Part shown: in pieces, positions 38,801 to 51,100 of the stretch | How the letters are laid out: the number at the start of each line of letters is the position of its first letter | How positions within the stretch are numbered: the first letter of the stretch is position 1 | NCBI RefSeq assembly: GCF_037975245.1 | Contig: NC_092570.1 | Coordinates: forward strand, 16,779,418 to 16,843,417 | Source of the DNA: Apostichopus japonicus | Lineage: Eukaryota; Echinodermata; Holothuroidea; Aspidochirotida; Stichopodidae | Direction: 5' to 3' | DNA: 64,000 nucleotides | The notes under the pieces: generated by a model | Database searches by the model: none | Seen by the model: only the letters and a program-made list of their open reading frames with translations | Told to the model about the DNA's origin: nothing | Translations under genes and position numbers: made by a program

Positions 38801-40703
38801 CTGAAAGTTATGATGAAACAAATAAATAAATGAAATGAAATTTGGCTTCTAGAACGATGGGTATGTACACTAAAATGCAATGCTATAAATACCGTGGAAC
38901 AACCATGGCTTAAAAGTCTCATGCTGTAACAAGCAGAATAATTACAGTTCAAAACATAAATTATGGATGTAATAGCCTCACAACAAATAGTGATCACTCA
39001 AATGTGCTTCTTTTTTGTAAATTGTCAACCAGAGTGACCGACTATCATCCGTGAAGTAACTTGCACAGAAAGGATGGAAATTATACAATCAAAGTACCTT
39101 ACTCTAAACTTGACAAACATATTTTGCATTTTTACAGTTTTTGACATTTTGAGCTCTTTTAAGATTTTTAAATTCCGATTTAGTTAGAAATATTCTTCGT
39201 TTACATTGACCCTCCCTCTTTGATCTCTTTTCAATGCTTTACCTTTCCTTCCAACTTGTCCTTCATTCGCTTAGACCTCTCTTCAAATTGCTTCACTGTT
39301 GATTGTCTACTAGTACCATCTGCAGCCGATGGGGGTAAAGGACCAATAATTTCACCCTCCTCTTCAGACGATACTTCCTGCATCTTGTGCCCTGGAGGTA
39401 ATGGTGGACCAAAGGAATCGTCCTCATCAGACTCTTTGTCGACACCTTTGAATCCTGGCGGAAGAGACGGTCCATAGGTGTCATCATCATCATCTTCTCC
39501 GCTATCATCTGGTGTTTGTTTGAATCCTGGTGGTAACGGAGGGCCTAACACTTCTTCCTTGGGACTCCCTCGTTCTGTATCTCCTTCCTTTTGAAATTTC
39601 CTAAGGGCTGAAAATAAAAATGCAATTTGAGTGAACAGTTTTCCATTGAAAAGAAAATGGTTTGAAGAATTACACAAGGTTTGACCAACCAAATTTGGTA
39701 ACCTTACAAGAAGGTTACATACATGTAGAAATGGAATGAATGTAGGCTACAAGTTTAAGTTCACCTTCCTAATTTCGCATTTATACAATATAGACCAGCT
39801 AGCGAGATGACAACACCCGGGGCTATCCACTTTCTGTGAAGTAATTTTATTCTGACTTATGAGGATGAGATACTTCAATGTGTATGGAATCATTGGATGT
39901 GGTGAGCACTTCATTACAGACTTGCATACTCTCCAGATTTACTCAGGAGTCTTCTACAGTAGTTGTTAAGACAATCTCACACTCTCCCGATTCTACATTG
40001 TTATCTTCCAGGAAAATTTTATTTCTAATATTATTTTTGTAGATTGTGATCAGTGTTTGCATGCGTAAAGAAAAAGTAGAACTGCTCCCTTTTTTTGAGA
40101 AATAACTCCATAACACACAGTACTTTGCCATTTGTGTTCTGCAGCGCTAACATTTTGCTTTACATAGAGTAGCCTATATTATTGCAGAGGCAATGTGTTG
40201 TAGTTTTAAAAGCATGAATGATACTAATTGTAAGGTACTTTGTTGAAACTCTTGTTTTCTCCAATTATATTGTCCTAGTTTGGTGTTGGAAATTTTGTAA
40301 AGATCTCTACTGTTGTGGAAGACAGGTTGGCACAAAAAGTGTTTTGTGAGTCTGAAATTCATACAACTGTCCCTTTTTACTTAGTATTGTATATACGTTT
40401 CACAAGTTACCTGCTTGTGTTTAAACAATAAACACTTGCTGTTTAACTACTTTGATGGGTCAGTGTGTAAGTTAACGGCGTAAAGTTAATGATGTATTGT
40501 ACCATACGGTACTGTATGTTACAAAATACTGTACAATATGCTACGTATTTACAATAACACTAAATAGTTACTACTAGTACTAAAGTATAGGCTGGCCAAG
40601 TTGCTAGCTAAAGGTTACAAGAATACATACCTGGTGGAAGAGTAGGACCATAAACATCTTCTTTTTCTCCCAAATTGCCTTGACTACCATCTCTCGACGA
40701 CAT
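35687..40703 (-). CDS. GPALPP1: GPALPP motifs-containing protein 1, complete, five exons, 310 aa
   Basis: Exons on the minus strand are 40703-40631, 39607-39243, 37771-37607, 37136-36969 and 35848-35687 (73, 365, 165, 168 and 162 nt; 933 nt in all). Every junction is GT-AG and the phase is continuous. The first 130 residues carry the family motif several times (YGPTLPP, LGPPLPPGF, YGPSLPPGF, FGPPLPPGH, IGPLPPS) among acidic stretches. The rest is collinear with vertebrate GPALPP1: KREAWMMELP, GPRTF, DRSVWTDTPAEQERK, RSKSLMDMH and a closing PFDRDIDLQVN and TRFSHGKEKVFL. Its length is near the human protein (340 aa). It is a nuclear-type acidic protein of poorly known function. The junction of exons 1 and 2 encodes LPPA rather than LPPG. 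Intron 4 holds a minisatellite made from the exon 4 end. Confidence 0.92.
36186..36320. repeat. dispersed repeat, copy 1 (GPALPP1 intron 4)
   Basis: Shares TATTCACCAAACCTACACAT, CTCCTACA and GGTCATTGTTATTTTGCT in order with 44505-44635 in GFM1 intron 2. Both copies are in the same orientation and are diverged at the right. Confidence 0.7.
36598..36998 (-). repeat. 72-bp minisatellite seeded by the exon 4 donor of GPALPP1
   Basis: On the minus strand each unit holds ATGCATACACATAACAGG, AAAAGAAAAC(A/T)G and GTATGTATG, that is, the exon 4 end plus its donor, followed by about 35 bp of intron. The exon/intron junction at 36969/36968 is followed by equivalent junctions at about 36896, 36823, 36751 and 36679 (spacing 72, 73, 72, 72). 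Two copies keep CAG/GTATGT and two have CTG/GTATGT. A fifth, partial unit lies beyond. Confidence 0.9.
36969..37136 (-). CDS. GPALPP1: GPALPP1 exon 4
   Basis: A TTTGCAG acceptor is followed by 56 basic, charged codons with QVAEQVEAYNSNQRSKSLMD. It ends KRKQ at CAG/GTATCT. Its last 28 or so bases are the source of the minisatellite in the next intron. Confidence 0.9.
37607..37771 (-). CDS. GPALPP1: GPALPP1 exon 3
   Basis: A TTTCCAATGCAG acceptor is followed by 55 codons with WMMELPDNFKSFG, GPRTF and SVWTDTPAEQERK. The donor AGG/GTCTGT is weaker than the others. Confidence 0.9.
39243..39607 (-). CDS. GPALPP1: GPALPP1 exon 2
   Basis: Follows a TTTTATTTTCAG acceptor. It carries most of the LPPG motifs and an acidic SGEDDDDD stretch, and ends LEGK at an AAG/GTAAAG donor in phase 0. 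Confidence 0.9.
40631..40703 (-). CDS. GPALPP1: GPALPP1 exon 1
   Basis: Starts with ATG (reverse of CAT at 40701-40703), gives 24 codons ending YGPTLPP plus one base, and has a CCAG/GTATGT donor. Confidence 0.85.
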
Positions 40704-41246
40704 GTTTGGTAAACAACTGATGTCTACCGAATATTGGTCTGGTTATTGTTTTATGAGGTTAGTGTTACTGTACATTATTACGCATGTTGGGGACGCCAAA
40801 TCTACGATGGATAACCCGAAACATAAATACGATTGACCTTTACGTAGCAGACGACGAGAAGGGACAGCAATACTAGGCTTTTCTGCCAGTACCTTGTTTA
40901 AAGAAATGTGTTACTTTTCTTCTAAATTGATATATTAATGAACTAAAAATGTGTAAATTTTACCATTGAATTGAAGATAATTCCAACTTAGCATACACAA
41001 AATAATTAACTGCATGAATTAATTTTAATCTTATATATCTTCTTTCATTGAACGGGTCAGTTGTACATTCTAAACCCATGTGGGCAATTGCGTAATATCA
41101 TTACCAAACACTCCACACATTAGACTAATACAATTTTACCGGTAAAAAGTAATGCAAACGATCGGATGAAAACTGAAGTCGCAGCTTATTACCAAGAATC
41201 TATACAGTTGAGTTGAAATAAAAAGTCTGAAGGAGTCACGTTGAAT
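40704..41246. promoter_or_regulatory. shared intergenic region of divergent GPALPP1 and GFM1
   Basis: Only 543 bp separate the two start codons, which point away from each other, so 5' UTRs and a bidirectional promoter must fit here. No TATA box at a convincing distance is seen. An in-frame TGA at 41214 precedes the GFM1 start. Confidence 0.6.
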
Positions 41247-41327
41247 ATGCTTATATTCAAAGCAGCTCGCTGTTTTACATCCAAGTTGATTCTTCATCAT
41301 GTAGTGAACGTGAAGACTCGACCACAC
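41247..41327 (+). CDS. GFM1: GFM1 exon 1 (presequence), predicted
   Basis: ATG with A at -3 and an in-frame stop 33 bases upstream gives 27 codons with Lys, Arg and His but no acidic residue, then CAC/GTAAGT. Phase 0 joins exon 2. No family alignment is possible this far N-terminal, so this is the least certain exon. Confidence 0.7.
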
Positions 41328-44300
41328 GTAAGTTGCTGCATGTAACTTGTCGTTTTTTCAGGGAAGACAACTGTAGTCTAAAACCTGGCTGAACCTACAC
41401 TACAGTAACCTTTGGTAATGATTGGTTAGCCTAGGCCCAATGAGTAATGATAGGCTACGAGTACGACAGTAGTCACAAGTTAGTTAATAATAGTACTACT
41501 AGTAGATTAGAGAACAGTGTCGGTACCAGAAAGTGGAGTGTTTGGTTGGTGGATGGGCAAGCAAACCTTCTTTCTTTTTTTTTGGGAGGGGTGGGGGCAA
41601 GCATTTTGGAAGTTGATACTCACTTGTATAAAGTACACATCATGGGGGTCACACTAATTAACGTCAACTCACGACAACTCACGACAACTCACGACAACTC
41701 AAGACAACTCAAGACAACTCAAGACAACTCAAGACAACAGGCTTAAAATTACATCAAATACCATCAAATACAATTGATGTCATCAGAGTATATCTGGAAA
41801 CACGTTTAAAACTGACTGGAACCAGCTTGCATACAGATCTTTCACAGGAAAAAATGTTTTTGTCGTAAAAATCGCCAACTTTTTTCTAACGTTGAATTGG
41901 ACGACAAGATGCCATTGCGCTTGCGCAATGACATTGGACCGAACCATTACACTACAGGTAAGTGTAATTTTTCAATTGAGAATGGTGCCCACACACTGGT
42001 AACTTGGCAAAAGGCGAAAATGATAGTAAGCAAGACTCTGTAAAGTTAATAATAACATATGTAAATTACAATGGAAAAACAATAAGAAGTATTCATTATT
42101 TTAAAAACATTCAATGATTTGACGGAGAGAATAATAAAACCGGGCAAAATGATAGTAAGCAAGACTCTGTAAAATTAATAATAACATATGTAAATTAAAA
42201 TGGAAAAATAATAAGAAGTATTCATTATTTTAAAACATTAAATAATTTGATTTGGAGTTAATTCACCATACTTTGGTGCTTTATTACTACGACAACCCAC
42301 CTTACCGACACTGTACACAAGGTACTTTCCAAACCTAGCACAAACCCACCCATATTATAATGGTTCGGTCCGATGGCATTGCGCAAGCGCAATAGCATCA
42401 CGTCGTCTAATTCAACGTTAGAAAAAAGTTGGCGATTTTTACGACAAAAACATTTTTTCCCGTGAAAGATCTGTATGCACGCTGGTTCCAGTCAGTTTTA
42501 AACATGTTTCCAGATATACTCTGATAACATCAATTGTATTTGATGGTATTTGATGTTATTTTAAGCCTGTTGTCTTGAGTTGTCGTGAGTTGTCGTGAGT
42601 TGACGCTAATTAGTGTGACCGCATCATGGGCAATTTAGGGGCCATGGCTAGGGAACACATCTCTTCCTTCCAACCCCTCCCCATACATCATCGGTGAACC
42701 AAGTTCCAGGTTACGGATATTCTAATTTTTGCATGAAATTCAAAATGTCATATAACCAGGGTCGTTACGCGTATATTAATCATGTTTCAAAAAGGATGTT
42801 GATGGATTTCGAGACCGACATGGCTATCTGTTCACTTGCTTTACCTACTGTATCCTACTAATACTATGGTAGCCTAGACTAACTTGACCTAAACAGCTGG
42901 GTGTCTTTAAATGCAGATTCCACTACTCACCCAGTTCACTCAAGTGACATCATTAATATAAGGTGACCAGTCGTCGATTTCTGGGGACAGTCCCCGATTA
43001 CAGTGTGCTGTCCCCGATAACAAGTGTCCCCGAAAATGTCCCCGATTCGTCTAAATGTTCAGGAATTTCGAAAATATCCCACATTATTAGTAAATTAATT
43101 GTAAAAACAAAATTTAGTCAAGTGTGCAGTTGCAGAACGGAACTTATAACCAGTATTTCAGGTGGCCAGTGTAAAGTGGAAACACTGTTAAAAATATGCT
43201 AGATCGATCTAGCTTAGCACTCTTTCGACCGTATAAATGGCAACTACGGTGACACAACGACACTTATAGTGTGAGCATGAGCAAATCACAAGTTCTCAAA
43301 GAACCACGTAAAGTAAGTGGATTTCATTTAAGAAAAAGCTACATTTTTGAAAATAAAATTGATTTAAAAAGTGCTTCAAAGTATCACCATTTTACATCTA
43401 AGCACCTTAGGCACTTGAAAATTTTCCAAAGGGGAGGGGGGACAGCCCCTTCCCTTAAACCCCTCCCCCATATCAGTCACGAAATAAATGTCCCCAATTT
43501 CAGTCACCAAAATATGGTCACCTTACATTAATAGCCCTAAGGGATGTACTGTAGCCAGGGAAAAATAGTACAGTAAGCCTGCAAAGCTACAGTAGTTGCT
43601 GTTTTTCACTGACTCTCTCACAGATGATTGAAACAATGTCATTTTTGTGCCAGTATAGACAGATACTGCTTTAGTTTTACTGCCAAAGACATTGATTTTA
43701 GCAAACTTTTTCTTGTTTTTTATGCACTGGCATTTTGAGGAAAGCGGTCAAAAGTAAAAGTGTAGGCTAGGCCTGGAATCCAAAAGGATTTTTGTAGCTT
43801 TTGATTATATTTTGAGATTTTTTCATATGAAAACATAATTTTGAGTTGATGGATGGCATTTAATGTATGTCTATCTTGACTGATATATATGTCTTACTTA
43901 TTCATTTCATCTTCAGAGACTGCATTCTGTTCTTAGCTCCTATTCTACTGCCGCTGTTGGGAAGGTAAGTGATCCATCAGTTCGATCCATATTGCATACA
44001 TTTACATATATTGGTTGCACAAGGAAAGCATCATTGAAATCAGTTAATAATAGGAATATTCTTGCTCACTTCTTAATATTACAGATCTGTGAATTTCATG
44101 GAGAGAAAGCAAGCTTTTGAATACATTAATATCTTTTCCGGGCATGTCCATCTCTACATTTTTAGTGTACCCTCAGCAATCCTAGGAATTTATATCAGTT
44201 TGAAAGGAAAGATGGCCAGTCAAAGTCAAGCAATTAACTGCATTGTTAGGGATGTCAACTGCTGTAAGAATACCAAAAAAAAAATTAATACTGAAGAAAA

Positions 44301-45104
44301 TGAACACAAAATGCTGCACAGTGTGTAAGGATTATATATTTATTGTGTAAGAAGGAGATACATATGTAAACAATATGCATATGTAAAATCAGCTTTGGAG
44401 GACATCCAAATGACAACTAGTAAATAGTTTACATCAAATTCAGACTGCATTGTATCCCATATAGGCAACATGATAGATCAATAACAGCACCAAATCTGAT
44501 GTTCTATTCACCAAACCTACACATCTCTCCTACAATGCACAATTATTGGTCATTGTTATTTTGCTGCATAATTTTGGGCAACTTAAACAAATTTCCGCGT
44601 AAAATCAGACAACCAACAATGTAAAGCCTGGTTTCTTCAAATGATTAACCATAAAAATCTCTCAAAATTTGCCCTGTAAAGTAAGCTTTGATCGTCCATA
44701 ATCCTTCACTTCATGCCTCCCTTTTTTTTGGCCCTTGAAGGATGATGAAGTGTCTAGGATGCGGAATATTGGAATCAGCGCTCATATAGATTCTGGTAAA
44801 ACCACAGTCACAGAGAGAATTCTTTTCTACAGCGGAAGGATATCAAAAATGCACGAGGTTAGTGAAGTTAATGTTTCATTTTATCTTCTTTCACCTTGCT
44901 TCCTACAAGCATTTTTATGAGGCGCCATGTGTGACAAAATTATATACCAAATATATTGATTATAACTCCTCATATATTAGTTATGCCGCAATATATATAT
45001 AACTTACGCGTACACCTCATATATATAGGTTATGCATAACCTATTTTCATTATGCATAACATATATATCATAGTAAGTCATATATTTTGCTATTATAATC
45101 GATG

Positions 45105-45136
<32 letters not shown>

Positions 45137-48100
45137 GTCCGTACGGCTTTCCGTATAATTTTGTCACACTCGGCGAGCTCATATATATATAGGTTATAGA
45201 CACACGAGCAGCACGCGAATGGGCGGTGCCATGTTAGACACTTGTGATACGTGGGCGGGGCGTATGCAAATTCGGCAAAGCGCGGCAAAGTAGCTGGACG
45301 AATATCTTACACTGGGATTGAGAGTGTGTTTGAGAGAAACGAGAATTGGGAATTATATGGGATTTACCCAGAAGGAGATCCACCTGCGTATAGGTAGACC
45401 GTGAAATACAAGTGCCCGAAACTCAGTATTCACTTAGAAGAGATCAACTTGCAATACTGAGGGAAACAGGCAATCCACTTGAGGACGCTGGAAGCCATGG
45501 GTATCAATTGTATACCACAACTCGCTTACTTGTAAGAGAACTGGTTGCAGAAAATGATGTAGACACTCAGAATTGGTAATTAATGGATTTCATTTCAGTC
45601 CAGTTCACCTTAAAACAACTTACACATGCCCAGATCAAAATAATTGAGCAAACAGATCTGTTGTCATGTTTACAGACACAAGAAGTCTTTTTATGCATTA
45701 AAAAGGGTATTAGTTTATCCTGAAATATGAATTATTGGAATCCAAATTTGTTTAGATCGCCTGTTAGGTAATTTAAAATTATTAAAGAACATAGACTCGG
45801 CGTATCTGATACATCACATATGTTTGCTCAAGTCATTTCCTCTAGATATGAACAATTTATTTGTTTTGCTGGAAATAAAAACCGTTCCAAAGTATGACTA
45901 TCCTGAATACAGGACAAGATGTAAAGATAAGTTGTAGCTATCGTACCGTGTTTGTTCAATGGGTATGACATGGCAATGTAATGCTTCTTGAATTTCTAGT
46001 ACATCACTAAAAGGAATTATTTCAAAACTCATATTTTCTGTATTTGGACTTGTGCACTGTAAATACTATAATCATAACATAATCACATTACAATTTGAAT
46101 CACTCTAGATTTTGGAAGCAAATCTATGGTAAGTTGCATACAGCTATTTTACATGTTTAAATTATGGTTATGAACATTATGAATGAATGATTAAGAATTA
46201 GGTCATACAGACTGCAACATATGCAGAGTTCAACTATGATCCATGTCCTTTTGGTGCATATGTGATACATTTTTCCACAATGTTATTAACCTCATGAAGT
46301 ATTTTATGTGTCCAGACATGTGTGAAATGATTTGTGAAATGATATGTTTGTGACACAGGGCCATAGTCACAATATCTCATTAAGCTCCTCGCGGTATATG
46401 ATCCCTATTGATTTTGGTGCTGATGTCATGAATATTACCAACCTTTCTACCAGAGACGAAAAATCGTGTTCACTCAAATTAGACATGGCGATGACCTATA
46501 GGTGTAACTTTAGTTTTACTACTTAGGCTAGTAATAGTATTATATAACAGTGTGTAAATGGCATATTCGTCCAGCTACTTTGCCGCGCTTTGCCGAATTT
46601 GCATACGCCCCGCCCACGTATCACAAGTGTCTAACATGGCACCGCTCATTCGCGTGCTGCTCACGTGTCTATAACCTATATATATATGAGCTCGCCGAGT
46701 GTGACAAAATTATACGGAAAGCCGTACGGACCTATATTATACAAATTGATTATAGTTACAAATATATATGACTTACTGTGATATATATGTTTTTCATAAT
46801 GTAAATAGGTTATGCATAACCTATATATATGAGGTGTACGAGTAAGTTATATATATTGCGGCATAACTAATATATATGAAGGGTTATAATCAATATATTT
46901 GATATATAATTTTGTCACACATGGCGCCTCATACATTTTATGTTATATTATATTATGTAATGCAATGATATGTAATATTGTGCTTTGCTATGTTCCAGTA
47001 TGATAGGCAGAGTGGTGGATAGGGTCGGGACATTTGGTCCTTTATTGTTGTGACCAATGCATTCACAAAAGAGATATTATGCCTAATCCACAGGTCAAAG
47101 GTAAAGATAATGTTGGTGCTACGATGGACTCCATGGAACTTGAAAGGCAACGGGGCATCACTATCCAGTCAGCAGCGACTTGTATAAACTGGAACCAACA
47201 TATCGTCAATGTTATCGATACACCAGGTACGTCAGTCAACTATAAATGTGATAACAATGTACAGAAATTGACACACCAGGTATATATGTCATCAATATGA
47301 TATCAATGTTATTGATACACCAGGTATGTCAATGAACCATACAAGATCATTGATGGCACACCAGGTGTGTCCATAGGAATCAATCTGATATCAATGTTAT
47401 TGATACACCAGGTACATTAATGAACCATACAAGATCATTGATGATACACCAGGTGTGTCCAATAGGAATCAATATTATATCAATTGCCTTGATGCTGTTA
47501 ACCTTCATTCCATTTTAATACTTTAGAAATGTAATGTTTGTCGGTTTAGATGAGGAGTTTCAGCAGGGTGCTCAATTGCTATATGTCAACCCCACTTAAG
47601 ATTTTTCATGTCCAACACAATACAACATTACATATACTAGTCGAGAAAATATCTCTGTCTTGTTGCAGGGCATGTTGACTTTACTGTTGAAGTGGAGAGG
47701 GCATTAAGAGTGTTGGATGGAGCCGTTCTGGTCCTCTGTGCAGTGGGTGGCGTCCAGAGTCAAACGTTGACCGTCAACCGTCAGATGAAACGATACAGTG
47801 TTCCTTGTGTAGCTTTCATCAACAAGCTAGACAGGTGGGGTTTAAAGTTTTAGTTTAAAGTTGTAAGTTATAGAGGGCTTATTACTTGAATTAATGAGAT
47901 CTGTGCCATGCTTGTCACTACTGGGGTGTACTCACAAGAATACATTAGCTTATTCTGATTACAGACCATTATGAAACATAAGTGGTAAATTGCACAAAAA
48001 AAATTCAGTTGAGGCACTCTGATATGTAAGGCGCTACAACTGCGCTGAAGCTTTCATTGAGCTGATAAAAGTTCAAAGAGTTGGTTTTGTTCCCTCATTT

Positions 48101-51100
48101 AAAAATATGAGTCTCTGAATTTATCTCAAACGTTTTATTTATGAAAAATTATGTCAAATTTATGTCAAATGTTTTTCTTCTTTAGTTTGTTTTTTTGTTT
48201 GTTTTATTCTTAAACATTTAAGTATATCCATTTGCCCCATTTGCAGAATGAATGCTAACCCTAACAGAGTCCTTTCACAAATGAGAGCTAAATTGGGTCA
48301 CAACGCCGCCTTTATTCACCTTCCGATCGGTCTAGAGTCGAATATGAAGGGTATCGTAGATATCATCCAGCAAAGAGCTGTCTACTTTGAAGGGGATTGT
48401 GGGTAAGTCATCATAGGTGTATGTCATAAACAAGTGTGTTTATATCTGGGGTGGGCAACCTACGGCCAGCAGGCCAATTGCGGCCCACCAATGATTTTTT
48501 TTTGCGGCCTGTGAGATGTCTCAAGAAAAAGAAAAAAATCAATCTATTTTACATCATCACAAAAAACGAGCTAGCTGCTTAGAATTGATCGGCACTAATG
48601 ATGCTGTCACATAGGCCTATTATCACCATTAATTATCAACTGTACTGTATTGACATTATGTTTTTGTGAATACAGATTAAGTACACACACCTTTTGCTTG
48701 AAAGTCCTCGGAATAAAAGGTTTGAAATCAACAGCAGGTCGTTGGTTAGGTGCGACTCAAGTCATTTTTTTACTCCTTATATCTGGCCCATTCATTGAAA
48801 AAGGTTGCCCACCCCTGGTTTATATGAACTATTCCCTGAAACAGCTGAGCAAATCTTAATTCCATTTGGAAGATATCATGGTTTCAGTGAAAAAGATGCA
48901 AAGTCTAAATATGACGTCATCGAGACACTAAATCAAAGCTAAATGTTCCAAACTTTTCTTTATTTTATAAATACATTGATTATTTTGTCCAAGATGTATG
49001 TATCGCTCTTGCCAATGCTGATAATGGAAAAAAATGTTTTTATACAACCTAATGTTGGCGTAATTTTCATTCAAAAATCAGTCAGTTTTCTATCATCTTT
49101 ATAATATTAGCAGGGAAAATAACAGAGAGTAAAAGGATTCACCTCCTGGTGTCACCGTGACATCACAGAATTGACAAATTGTAACCCCCCCTCAGCAGTT
49201 ACCATGGAATCACTCAGTAGAAACAACTTTATTTTTGTTCTTGTTGCTGCTGTTAGTGTTTCAAAAGCATTATTTCTATCATTTAAATTAAAAGATAATG
49301 AATGGATTTGTATCTCCTGTCACGTGACTCTCCTGCTTCTTGTTTTGTGTGTGTGTCACAATTGCATCTGGCAAGAAGCCTTGTGACTCATCATCCCAAA
49401 ATGGCTCTGAATAGCTCAAAAAGAGTGGAAGGAAATATTGCAAACCACCAGTGACATTTATCGCAACCTAAAGCATGGGCATCAATATCTCTGCATCATT
49501 TACTCTTGATTCCCTGCACATTTGATTAATAATTAAATTCATAGAAAGTTTAATTTTCCTTGTCCTAAGAGCCATCAAGGGAAACTAATCATGTATTTTT
49601 TTCACTACTCGTAATTTCATAACATCTACAGTATACATATCAATGGATGGGAATAATTCACTTCACACACACACACACATACACACACATAAATAAATAT
49701 TGTTTGATAACCTGATGGATGGCCATAAATGAAAGTTTCAGTCAATCCAAACCTTTGTTGAAACTCTTCTCTTTTGAAACGTCACTGGATGGTGTCCCAT
49801 TCAGGGCAGCTTTTGGTTTCTTTTAATGTCTGACATGTTCAGATACTGAAACCCCAAATACATTAGCTCACAGATGCAGCATAGTGCAGCCCGTGACCAA
49901 ATTTAATGCTACTTGTGTGTGTCAGAGGGCTTTCCAAACTCTTCTGATCATTATTGCCCTGGAAAGCTTAGCCCATAGCAAGGGAGAAGTAGAAAATTCA
50001 GATGTATGTGATTACCTGGCATATAGTTTCTTCTTGTGATTAAATAATTCAACATAAGAAATGGACTTAATGTATAACTTTCTGATCTTCTTTATGTTCC
50101 CTCTATTGTCATTTTGTCCCTTGTAATGTTCCTACGTCCCTTATAATGTCATTTTGTCCCTTATTGTGTCCCTTGTAATGTCATTCCATGACAAGTTGTT
50201 GGCATGGGAGTATAGTCTTATTAATTTTGTGGCATATGGGTTGGAGGTGGTATGTAATGTTTAACTCACTATTAAGGTATGTCAATTAAGATGAGCATTT
50301 TATTTTATTTTTTACAGCCAAGATATTCGATTTGGTGAGGTGCCGAGTGACTTGGTGTCGGAAATGGAAGACCGAAGGCAAGAACTGATAGGTAACCCAT
50401 TCTCTGCAAGATTTCTGTCTCACTTTCGGTTAATGTTGACTCTTTTTCATCCTCCAAGGGAGTTATAAATAGCAGTATTACAACAACAAAAAGAATTATT
50501 ACAAAGGAGGCATTTTAATTATCTACAGAAGAAACAAAAAAACAGAATTGATAAAGACAGTTGTGGCTTTTAAATTACAACACCAATGAAAAAGAAATGA
50601 CACTTATGGGTCTAACTGCTTTTAATATTTCCCCGTAGAATAAATATTGACTGATGCAAAACCTTTGTGTCTAGTTTGGAAGGGTTAAACAGGCATTCCA
50701 CTTGGGATTTAAGGCAGTGTGGATTAGCTCAGTACAGACAAAAATTTTGATAACAGATAAAGTGTTCTAGTAATTCTGAGATTTAGTATTTAACTTTGAT
50801 TTTTTATCAAATTTCATGTTTTGCAGAATGTGTGGCTAACAAGGATGACGAAATTGGTGAACTATTTCTTCAAGAAATTGAACCATCTATAGATCAACTC
50901 AAGGTGAGACATTTCTTTGGGATCAATACCATAATATATTAGTATTTGCATCACTTCTTCTCTGCAAACAACAATTAAAATTTCATTGCTTATTCATAAT
51001 CAAGCAAATTTCTTGTGAACCAGTGATGTATTAGCAGGGTATCATATGAGGATAGGGAAAGGGGGAAGTGGAAGAATTAGGGGGGATCCATTGAAATGTT

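Noticed and set aside
39220-39477. 85-codon plus-strand frame rich in Pro, Gly and Ser
   Set aside because: It is antisense to GPALPP1 exon 2 and mirrors its LPPG and acidic repeats.
41136-41327. 63-codon minus-strand frame ending at 41136
   Set aside because: It is antisense to the predicted GFM1 exon 1 and has no family match.
43277-43312. ATG plus 12 codons ending at GTAAGT as an alternative GFM1 first exon
   Set aside because: It lies inside a hAT element bounded by CATTAATA duplications; the exon at 41247 has leader-like composition and unique sequence.
45004-45288. 94-codon minus-strand frame with a near-copy at 46550-46771 on the plus strand
   Set aside because: The two are the same because they lie in the inverted arms of one transposon; identity of the arms, not selection on a protein, explains them.
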